Positions 23,923 through 34,081 of a stretch of DNA of 64,000 nt are shown piece by piece. A program made the position numbers and the translations under genes. Origin of the DNA: Irpex lacteus (Eukaryota > Basidiomycota > Agaricomycetes > Polyporales > Irpicaceae); contig MQVO02000018.1 of assembly GCA_001986395.2 (NCBI GenBank), positions 310,001 to 374,000 of the forward strand, written 5' to 3'. Below the pieces are notes generated by a model. That model was given only the letters and a program-made list of their open reading frames with translations. It was not told the origin of the DNA and ran no database searches. Within the stretch, counting starts at the first letter, position 1. The number at the start of each line of letters is the position of its first letter.

Positions 23923-24332
23923 TAAGTAAGGTCTTGATTAACCCGCCCATGGCAACGATGTGCTCACATTTGTTTCACGTCACAGACCGACCAGAGATGT
24001 TTTCCGGGAGGACGACGCAGATGAGGGAGACGGTTGCTTGGACTGAGCGGTGATACGTTGACCTGACCTGGGATGCGAGGTGACTGTAGGAAGCTTCAAG
24101 TTGATGCTGTGCTCACCGTATCACGCGCCTTTCCGGTATTTTCACGGACCTCGATGGAGTGCATAGTCCTAAAGTCCGCATGTATGATTGAAGTATGACG
24201 CGTTGAACGTTGACGGCCTATCTATACAGATATCCGCTTAACAGTATACCGCTTACATCAGAGCCGTGTATGAGTGTACTACTCAAGTTCATCATACGAT
24301 CATAAATAAACCTCTACCACCTACCTTTCACA
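23923..24332 (+). repeat. 3' flank of copy C, nearly identical to the 3' flank of copy B
   Basis: Matches 16431-16690 almost base for base (for example CTTGATTAACCCGCCCATGG and the following 240 bases). It includes the same donor/acceptor pair, so a 3' UTR intron is likely in both genes. Confidence 0.7.
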
Positions 24333-25565
24333 CCAGCACTTCTTCGCATGGCTCGTCATAGCATCACATAACCTCACTCGCACCTCTCCCCTTTCTTCCC
24401 CGACTTCGTACCACTTCTCTCCACACGCGCAAACGCGATCCATGCGTTCAGACGAAAACTGCCCTCCACCTTGTCCACCACCATCACCACACCGTCGCCT
24501 CGCATCCTCTCGATGAGCCGCTAGGTGTTGACGTGCAAGTCCTCGACGGAGCCGTATCGGATCCACACTGTCAGAGCGGATACGTGGGCACGCTCGCTAG
24601 CCTTGACGTTGTCGGTCTGAATGTCAGTCGTGTCAACAACTTTGGTGGTATGACTGTCGCTCGTGGAAGCTACTGTGCTCAGTTGCTTGTCGTGCTCTTT
24701 GTCCGCTGGAGAGCTAACGCGTCCTAGGCGTTAGTTCTGTACGACGTACGCAAATGACTAGCATACGGCTGGGCTGCGGTATGCCGAGGCTTTCAAGACG
24801 GAAGGTGTAAAGTGCCGTGTCAAAGAGGGACATCGTGTAAGAAAGAGCAGCGTGCCAAAGAGGGGTAAGCCCGTTGATTCAGGGAAAGAAAAGAACGAAG
24901 AAATCTGTTATACGAGTTGGAGAGTGGGTGTCCGAGGTCGCAGTTTGGTTATCTGCTTGAATGTGTAGAAGGATGTGGAAAACGGTGAGAAGAATGATAA
25001 TGAGGATGACTTTCGGTGATGGTGAGCATAGCTCCGGACATACCGACCTCAATTCCCGCCTGGGCCCTTTCTAACTCGGAGAGGCACTTCAAGTGCGCGA
25101 GAAGGATATGTCCGCCTGAGTTATTGCCGATGGTAATGATATTTTCCTGGGTAAACCCCTTGGAGAGAGGGCCAGCGAGGAAATCGAAAAGCTGGGTCGG
25201 AAAGGCGGTAGAGGGGAATAAGGCTTTATGGTGGTTTACGCCTGTGACGATAGCTTGTTTATTCAGGAAGAAAGAGTCGAAGTAGCGAAATGAGAGGAGG
25301 ACGTACCAACATCACGGCGTTCGGGTATCTTAACAAGACATCCTGTAGGTGTCCCATAGCCCGGGGCCTATCTACGAGGACCTACCATTGTTGGCTACAA
25401 ACGGAGCAAAATACATAGGAACGACGTATCCTTCATTACCATACATGTACATGGTGGCCTTCTCTCCCAGCTCGTCGCCATCCTTCCACACACCGTCCGA
25501 TGCCCGTACGTCCAAGACGCGACACTTTCACCTGTTTGACGTATTTGTCACCTACTTTTGTAATC
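24333..25565 (-). pseudogene. Alpha/beta-hydrolase remnant 2 (5'-truncated)
   Basis: Collinear with remnant 1 and the intact hydrolase. The nucleophile loop reads GNNSGG: the serine is kept but the preceding Asp is Asn. Flanking residues (ELERAQAG, AMLTIT) are recognisable. Frames are interrupted and the part encoding the N-terminal membrane anchor is missing at about the same place as in remnant 1, which suggests truncation before the duplication. C-terminal pieces near 24480-24720 correspond to the REASSPADKEH-type region of the intact gene in a broken frame. Confidence 0.72.
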
Positions 25566-28299
25566 AGCGTTCACCCAGATGCTTATGAGGAATGTCTTGC
25601 TAATTACTACTACGCAGGGCTCTGACCACAGGGCAGCTGCGACCTCGTACCAGACTCTTGGTGTATGAACATAGCGGATGCGTGCGAGGATGACGGCGGT
25701 GGCTTCGAACCTCTTCGAACCAGTATATGTAGGCGTCCATGATTGGTCCATGACATTCCTTTCTCGCGGCAGTGTCCGAAATCGCGATCGCCGATTCCAT
25801 CAACCACCATCAACCAATCCGCGACTCGTGGCCTCTTTCTACCACACCACTCGCAAGTCCGTGTCGATCATCTATGCATGTACCATTTTTGCTTACACGT
25901 CCACTTCAGCACGGAGAATGACCGCCTTCTCATTCAATTCAATCGTATGCAACCCCTTCAGGGATAACTTATAATAGGAAAGAGCAAGACGCGAATATTT
26001 GTGAGGGTGAATGGTAGTTCGTCTACCGGTGGGGATGGTACGTCAGGACTTCGAGCCCACATCGCTACGTTAATACCTGAACCACGCATTCTTTCCAAAA
26101 TTCAACGGGCTGAAGCTGTATCAAGGAACATTGTGCTAGACATCCTAGCTCTCCGACTTCCACTGTGCTTGCCGCCTTGGGTACACCGAATTTGCCTTCA
26201 ATACTACGACTCTACGACTTGTACGAGCGGACTGACCTCGGCCGGGACACTTTGCGTGATGTTGGCACTCTACTTCACTCGAATTGTCCCGTCCACGTCA
26301 CTTTTTGTCTTGCAGCGGAAGACTTAAGGACTTCATCATACTACGGTACGCAACCTGTCTCAAAGAGAATTATAACCTGATAACATACACCATAAATAAC
26401 AGTAATAATACGTGAAATACCTGTTCGCTCATCGCCTCAAACACGAATAGATCGTTATCAGCTGCAGGCTCGATCTCACATCTGTATCGTCTAACTGGGA
26501 TTGAAAACTGCTGCTATGGGCACGACACATTTAGGCCTCCACCACCGCGTACGCTAGCTCACACGCCCCTGGCAGCTACATATCTTCCCCACATTTTACT
26601 ATGCATAAGGTGGTAGTGAGTGTATACAACTCTCTTGTAACGGCCAAAAAATACTACTCCATAAACTCGTCTTAGGCGTTCATGAACTCTAGCGGCGAAA
26701 GTATGTACATATTCGAAGGCTCATGCAACGGCTTTGTGCGCTATCACGACCAAAGGCTACCCTCTCGCATCTCCGCGTACTGCAACACGTCGAACGTGAT
26801 GCATCCTCTATTATCCAGGTCATTCGACGAAGACCTTAAACACCTCTGGGGTTAACCCGAATCAGCTGGAATCAGTGGGTATCGCTGTTTTCGTCATCAA
26901 CATACGCTCAAAACGTACTAGGAACTCTAAACACGACACAGTGTCCTAGTAGAAGTGCACCTAGACGAGACTTTCACTCTGCCTTTGCACTGCGTTTACT
27001 TACTGCGTTAGCGTGGGTTTTATGCCGCCTTTTCTGGGATTGCTTTATGCCAACGGGGCTTTCACTACGGAGGAAGCATGGTTGGTGCGTAGCGTGCTGC
27101 CTCTTCAGCATATTGTTCTCAACTCTCCACTGTATTCCCAGTTGGCCTCATTTGTACGTGTTGTTCTGCTCCCGCTTGTCTTGCTGCCCGTTGGTAGTCC
27201 GAGGCTATGCGTAATGGCAGCGCCTTAGTGACTCATACAATCGCATTCACTCGTTCTCCGCCTGATATCATCTCATAATCAGCCTTTTGTGCCGATGTGC
27301 GACTGAATAGGACGCTCCTTGGCGGAAACCGACGCAAGACCTGCTCGTTCGAGAAGCGGGGATCGAGTCACTCTCGACGAGGAATGCTATAAACAGGTAC
27401 GCTTTTCGTCCACTTTACAATATCCCTCATACAAATTGTCTCGCTCATCGGGCTTTTACAGCAGAGATCAGACAGCTCTACTTGGCCAGTACTCACTCTA
27501 CCCTTTCGAGAGTGTTCAGGGCCCCAGCCTCAGGTATGCTGGTAATAAAGGGCATACTTCACATTCAGGACTGGTGCATACTGTGCGGAAGAACTTCTCA
27601 CCAGTACCTGCACGTCCGGGGCGACTCGTTGAAGGTGTATGAACCGGGACATGTCGACGGAGAGAGGCACGTCAAACGCTCTATATTTGTGCTGAAAACA
27701 GGTTCTCTGCATCATTAACCTGTCTTTAACCTGTCTAAGCCTTGCCAGTGTGACGTCGCCTTGGGAGTGTTGCACGTTCTCACAAGGGACGTTGCTGTCT
27801 ACAAGACCAGCCGTTTCGTCGTGCTAAGCAGTATAGTAAACACCTCGCAACATGCGTGGCGCGCGATATGCACTCATCGTGTTAATCTCTCCTGAGTGGT
27901 TTTTAGGATCTAGGCAGAATCCCATCTGCTGTGTACCAACCTTCTAGGCGGCTTCCACAAGTTGAATGGCTTGACCGAAATGATTCCTGGGGTACCAGCT
28001 CTGGAACGACGGGTATCGTCTCGTTTATGCCACTTGTGACTCCGCCGGCGGAGCTCGTCGTATATCATGATCAAATAGTATTTTTATGTCACCCACAACA
28101 CGTGCTCAGGGCTATGTCGAAGTCGGCGTCCTCGTCATGGCATCGGATGTAATCGCGAACGTGTTCACTTTGTGTTCACTGACAACTGTTTCAGAGGTTG
28201 ACACGGGCTCAGCTGCGAACCTTCTTTGCTGTTTCTCTGACACTCGCTCTCCGTGTCTTCCTCGCGTTCATATCCTTCACATTTCAAGTCGCAGAGACT
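25566..28299. other. Spacer upstream of copy D; no supportable gene
   Basis: About 2.7 kb with only short frames. Unlike the spacers before B and C, I found no clear matches to those blocks. The last 100 bases before 28300 loosely resemble the 100 bases before copy A (both rich in CTC/TTC and ending shortly before the ATG in GCGGAAACC or GCAGAGACT), agreeing with the A-like start of D. Confidence 0.45.
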
Positions 28300-31200
28300 A
28301 TGTCAACATCCCTTTCTATACAAGCTCTCTTTGATGGCGATGACGATGGCGGAAGATTGCAAGGGTCTCTCCCCTTCGCAACACAAGCTTCCACTAGAAC
28401 TATGCTGCCCATCATCCCTAGGCCCGACAAAGATCGAGGCTATGATGTTTCCGAAATGGACTGTAAGTTGTAAATGTCTTTCACAACGACTACTGTCCCA
28501 GACATCTTTCCACTCCTTCTATAACAGTATCGACCCGTATCGCTGGCGCAGACACATCGGGTCCCGAAGCTCCATCGAGTGTCCCTAGGACCAACTCTTT
28601 GCATTCTCAAAGGGGCACTCAGCCTGACACAGACGAGTTACACTCTCCGAGGTCACGTCACGAGAAAGGGCACGACGGTGTTCTTACTGCCGATGTTGAT
28701 CAAGGTATGATATCGCGCAGTATTGTACTCCATTACATTTCAGACCGCCTTTTTCAGGGCTACATGAAAATAACCTCAATGCTGTGGAGAAAACGAGTGA
28801 GTCTTCAGCTTCCGACCACGAGAAGAGCAACAATGGTATCAATATCGCCGAATAACGAGGCACGATGTCGCGCTCCGAGTCGAATGTAATACAGTCAATG
28901 TCTAATCACCCCTTTAGGATCGTCGAAAAAGGACTGTAAGGCCCAGAATCAACAGGACCACGTTTGTGGATGCCAATCGCAAAGGCTCACCGGTTGGGCC
29001 GCGGCTGAGAAGACCCTTACCGACTTAGACCAGCGGGAAGTAGGAGGATTTAAGGAAGACATCGACAGTTTGCTCACTTTTGTGCGTCTTCAACTTGTCT
29101 GACAGAGGCCGTAGCTAAACAATCCTTTTTGGCACTGTCCTCTTATAGGCAGGTTTATACTCTGGTGTCCTTACCGCCTTTGTCATCGTCTCTTTCACGC
29201 AGCTTCAAGAGGATACCGCCGGCGAGACTCTGAATGTCCTGCGTATTATTGCAAACCAGACGACCAACGCTGCGGCGACCGTGCTTACTGCCCCTCCCCC
29301 CTTCCAACCATCCCTCGCTGCGAAGCGCGTCAACGTACTTTGGTTCGCTAGCCTCATCATCAGCTTGTCGACGGCATCTCTCGCTATACTCTCCAAGCAA
29401 TGGCTTCGTGGGTATATGGCATTCGCATCCTCCTCACCACAAGGCCAACTGCGAATTCGTCATTTTCGTCGGTCAGGACTCGAGACTTGGCGAGTCTTCG
29501 GCATCGTGTCCATGTTACCCCTCCTACTGCAGATATCCTTGGCTCTCTTCTTTGTCGGTCTTTGCTTCTTCACTGCCGACATAGACCCTGCCATCGGAAA
29601 CACGGCTCTTCTCCTCGTCTGCGCCTGGGCATTCCTCTTTGTCACTGTTACCGTATCCCCTATCTTCTCTGCACGTTGCCCATACAAAACACCGGCACTT
29701 TTAGCAATCACTACGGCGCTGCGTGTTCATGTTTGGTGCAAGCTTCGCCACTATGCTCGGTCTGTTCTCGCGATCTCAGCAGGGATCCTATTTCTTTCCT
29801 TCCTCAAGGTGCTGAAAATCATTCGCGACATCTTTGGTATATGGAAGGACTTTGTTGGAGCCTATCAGGAACGTGAAGACAACGTCATCAGCAAAATGAC
29901 TGCCATTCTCAAAGAAGAAATATCATCTCAAGAGGAAGCGGAGTCTCTCAATAAGCCGTCGAACGATCTGATTATCCTGCTCTCTGCTGATGCAGCCCAA
30001 GCCAATCTTGAGCTCGATCTTGTCATTATGGAGGACGCCCTGAAGCATAGCAATCCACGGTGGGACGAAGTAGTCCATTTTCTCGTCCAGATCATGGGAA
30101 ATCGTACACCCTTGCTGGACGAATTCACGGAAGGACCTCAAACTTCCCTCATAGACTGCCGGCTATTATCTGCACGAACCATGGGAGGCATCATGGGCTT
30201 ACTCAGCCAGTATGTCGCCAATAGTGATGAGTTAGCCTCTAGCAATGCCCAGAATATTGGAAGCAGCTGGGACTCGCTTGGTCCGGCCAAGCAGTGGACT
30301 ATATGCATGTTTCTGTCGCTCCGCGAACCGGACAGTGATCAGATGCCAGGCGTCTTACATCCGTTGTTCGCTGCCTGGTTCAGTCACTTCGCTCTACGGA
30401 ACGCGTTCAGCTCAGGATGGCAGTTTCACCTGGTATTTCCCCCACAGGAAGTTAGTTTGCTGTGCCTTTGGATAAAGCTGGGGTACGCCGCTACACAGCT
30501 ACCGCAGAATCTGGACGCGATAAAAGACGCATTCGACTCTATAGATATGATCCATTCGCATACCCGGCGGCGCTATGCGCATGACTTGGCCAAACAAGGT
30601 CACTCGAATTCTACAAAAACACCAGGATCTCTGTGCAGTAATGCCGCACGCAAATTCGGGAATGACCTGTTCTCCTACTATTGGAAGCAGGATACTCAGG
30701 TCAAGCGTGGTGAATTCGGGTGGGACTTGTCTAAGACAGTTCTTGCGCTGTGCAGATTTGCCGAAGATCTTGGGGACATCGGACTGTACAAGAGTGTGTT
30801 GATGCCTTTTCTAAAGGAGGCGTTCTTGAGAGAGTCAGATGAGGCGGTCAAGGACATCCTGGTATCAATGCTCGGACTGTATGATTTCGGCGACGAATCC
30901 TGGCATCGACCTCGAAGGATCTCGGACTGTCAATTCCTGCTAGAGATAGCTAGGAGCCAAGGTCCCGAGGGTGAGTTCGCGTATCGTCTACATGTTGCTC
31001 GCACATACCTAGTAACACTCAATCAACAGCTCACACAAGCCTAATGAACGCCTTGTGCCTTGTTGCCGCAGAAGACTGTTGGACTGCGACGAGATTTTTG
31101 GCTTTCAGCACTGCAGCCTTGCAGTTCTTGAAGTCAGATCCACATGGTCTGGTAGATTCTCCTAGCCGGATTTTGTGGCGCCGGCTATTCCTTTTACTCG

Positions 31201-31691
31201 CACAACACTGGAATGAGATGCGTGCTTCTCTGCAGCTGAATTTGGTTGATTCAATATGCATAGACGGACAGCCTGAGGATCATCTGTCAGATCTCATTGC
31301 TATTGGAGAGGAGGTGGACATCGTAATAGGTTCTGCTAACCTTAGCGCTGAACAACGCCGCACCTCTCCAATCCCTGACATATTTTGCTTGGCCCTCGGA
31401 ACGCTTGTTGAGGAGAAGGGGAAACCTCCTATATGGACGGCGGACTACTTGCGTGGCATCTCAACTCAGGAAAGAGAGACGATAATAGCAGAGGGCAAAG
31501 TCGAGATCGACGCCGCTTTGCAAGCCGTCTGGGACTCGGAGCTTCGCGAGCGCGCAGCGGAGGACGCACAGGTGGAGATTCCATCTGCCGAAGATAGTTC
31601 TTCAGCCTCGCAACCTCATCCAACGGAGGCTGGTCCGAGTCGTTTGCTTGCGGATAGTGAGCCACTGCTAGCAACGCCGTTGGCTACATAG
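28300..31691 (+). CDS. DUF6535 membrane protein, copy D (mosaic, with an apparent splice repair)
   Basis: Proposed exons 28300-28462, 28528-28704, 28758-28796, 28918-29081, 29149-30970 and 31030-31691 sum to 3027 nt (1008 residues), in phase. The front resembles copy A (Asp-rich DGDDDGG, then TDELHSPRS-like segments). The membrane core and C-terminal half resemble copy B (for example FGIWKDF versus FGIWQDF, and TADIDPAIGNTA). The exon matching A 7859-7951 has a TAA at 28853-28855 where A has GAA, and its donor GT is GC at 28860-28861. A GTGAGT at 28797 lets the transcript skip both faults and stay in frame. The end motifs IPDIFCLALGTL and WTADYLRGI are present. If that donor is not used, this is a pseudogene. 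Confidence 0.8.
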
Positions 31692-32105
31692 TAAGCAACA
31701 TCTTGGTAGAACTATACCTGAGAGTGATGGACTCACTTTTGTTTTTCACGTCCCAGGCTGACCAAAGGTGTTCTTCGAGAAGACGGGTTGGACACGAGAG
31801 GCGGCGGCGACGGCAACAGACGTGTAGCTCATGGCTGACCTTTGAAGTAGATACGTGGACCTGATCTTGGACGCGAGTTAGCTGTAGAAAGCTTGAAGCG
31901 ATGCTCACCAGCATGTTTTACTGTCAGACATTTCCACGGACCCCGATGAAGAAGTACAAACTACGTTCGCGTGTATGATTATGACAACCTAGCTATACAA
32001 ATATTCGATCAATAGCATACTGCTACATCAAAGCCGTGTATGAGCGTATCCGTCATGAAATCATGAAAAGACTTGGACTCTACCACTGCATCACAACTCT
32101 GCACC
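31692..32105. other. 3' flank between copy D and the intact hydrolase
   Basis: A diverged version of the flank after B and C (similar GTAAGCAACATCTTGGTA start and an ACGTCCCAG acceptor-like site). The genes on the two sides converge. No ORF of note. Confidence 0.5.
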
Positions 32106-33679
32106 CTACTTCGCATACCTCCTCACAGCATCACATAACCTCACCCACGAGCTCCCCTCCCCCTCCTTCCCCTCTTTCGTACCGCCCCTCTCCCCAAGTG
32201 CGAACGCGATACCCGCGTCCAAATGCACACCGCCCTCCACCTTGTCAACCTCAACCACCACACCGTCGCCTCGCATCCGCTCGATGAGACGCTCGATGTC
32301 GACGTGCAGATTCTCGATGGAGCCGTATTGGATCCACACAGGTAGAGCCGATCCGCGGGTACGTTCGCTGGCCTTGAATTCGCCGGTCTGAGTGTCACTT
32401 GTGTCTACAACTTTGGTCGCATGAGTCTCGTTCGTTGACGTTACCGTGCTCAGTCGCCTTTCGTGCTCCTTGTCTGCTGGAGAGCTGGCACGGCCTAGAC
32501 GTTCGTTCTGTGCGGTTGCGAGATACGCGAACGATCCGCATACGGCTGGGCTGAAGTACGGTGAGGTCTTTAATGCGGAGGGTACGAAATGGCGTGTCAA
32601 GGAGGGATAGGCACGTTGATTCAGGGAGGGAACGAGGAAGTCTGTCGAGCGAGCTGCACAGGGTGGGTGGCCGAGGTCGCAGCTTGGCTATACGTGCGCC
32701 AGTCCAGCGGTGAGAAAAGTACGCGGGAAGAGCAATTGAGACGACTTACCGAGATGAGGAGCATAGCTCCGGGCATACCAACTTCGCACCCTGGTTGGGC
32801 CCTCTCCAGCTCGGAGAGGTATCTTGAGAGTGCGAGTAACAGATGCCCGCCGGAGCTGTCGCCAACGAGGATGATGTTTTCCGACGCGAAGCCTTTGGAT
32901 AAAAGGTATGCATATCCGGCGAGGAGATCGAGTAACTGTGCGGGGAAGGCAGTAGAGGGGGATAACGCTTTACGGTGGTTTACGCCTGTTAGAGTAGACT
33001 GGTTAGTTGGAGAGAACTGTCGGAACGGAAGAAAATGTACCAAGAACACGACGCCCGGTTATTTTGGTAAACTTGTAAGGGAACATCGTACTCTGTGGGT
33101 GCCCCATAACCCAGGAACTATTTGTAAAATTCCCGTTCATTACCACGAATGGATCAGAATAACGGAAACGACGTACCCTCCATTAACATACATGATCACC
33201 TTCTCTCCTGGCTGGGCTTGCTCATCTCCCTTCTTCCACACACCGTCCTTCGGGTATGTCCAGAAACATGGCACTTCGACAGGTTTAACGAACTTGTCGC
33301 CGACCTTCGCAATACTGACAATCCAATCGTCTTTGACTGGCGGCGCAGTAACCGGCTTGACCTTCGTACCCTTGCCCGCCAGCCGATGCACTAAGTCGTC
33401 TGGCTTCCACATCTTGGCCCCTGGCTCTCTCGGCAGCGATAGATAAGTCGAACACATGAGGTACAGTCTACCGATGGCGACTGCGAGTGTCCGTCGTAGT
33501 GTCCACCTTGGATGGGGTCTTGTTGCAGGTATTATCCATGTTACCGTTCGATACACGAGTACTGGTATAAAACCCAATCCAAACGCTATGAAAGCGAGAG
33601 TCTGGTTGAAGATGTGTATGGGGAGTGAAGGTGCATTTGGGATTGAAGCTGGGTCTCTAAGACCTTCAAGGTCAGACAT
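32106..33679 (-). CDS. Membrane-anchored alpha/beta-hydrolase (hydrolase fold-3 / lipase-esterase type)
   Basis: Exons 33679-33177, 33117-33041, 32985-32750 and 32687-32106 sum to 1398 nt (465 residues), all in phase. Residues about 20-50 form a hydrophobic anchor (LAFIAFGLGFIPVLVYRTV). The oxyanion-hole region reads VNGGSWVMGHP, where the family usually has HGGG. The nucleophile elbow is GDSSGGHLLLALSRYL. The C-terminal part has a likely acid region (ENLHVDIERL) and a likely catalytic His in GGVHLDAG. The family hydrolyses carboxylic esters or amides, often on small or steroid-like substrates; the substrate here is unknown. This is the only complete copy of three in the window, each on the opposite strand downstream of a DUF6535 gene. 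The His-to-Asn in the oxyanion motif is visible but its effect is not. Confidence 0.85.
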
Positions 33680-34081
33680 GGTGGTTGGGAGGAGAGAGAG
33701 TACGTGACTAACATGCTGACTATTATTTCCAGTACTTATCTAGCCACAGTGATCATAGAGGGAGGGCGGTTGACGGCCGAGGCCAGCCACAGTGAAGTCA
33801 TCCTCAGCTGTCGGAGCGGAAGAACATGTCTATGGGCGTCTACGTCAGAACTCGGAGCGAACCACAGGAGGAATTGATCCGTCCTTATTCGGTCAGGCAC
33901 CGCTGTGACAACGGTGGCCAATCGAGAGGCAACAAGGTAAGTGGAAGAGTATACATTTACAAAACTTCTAATGCCGCAGTCTATTGTTATCTGAGATGCT
34001 GGGAGGTTTCATAATGCGCACAGAGGACGTAAATACATTCCCCAGGCCTACTTATTTAATTTCCATCATGGGCACGCACGT
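33680..34081. other. Intergenic region between the 5' end of the hydrolase and the 3' end of copy E
   Basis: No ORF with family features. It must contain the hydrolase promoter (minus strand) and the terminator of copy E. Confidence 0.5.

Larger units (their letters stand above)
17936..25565. repeat. Tandem duplication unit 2 (spacer + DUF6535 C + hydrolase remnant)
   Basis: Second copy of the unit at 10895-17935. The order is the same: decayed spacer, DUF6535 on the plus strand, nearly identical 3' flank, then the broken hydrolase on the minus strand. Start-to-start distance between B and C is 7518 bases, and between C and D 7555 bases. Boundaries are approximate. Confidence 0.65.

Noticed and set aside
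25566..28299. Possible transposon in the large spacer before copy D
   Set aside because: No terminal repeats, target-site duplication, transposase or reverse-transcriptase motifs were found by eye.
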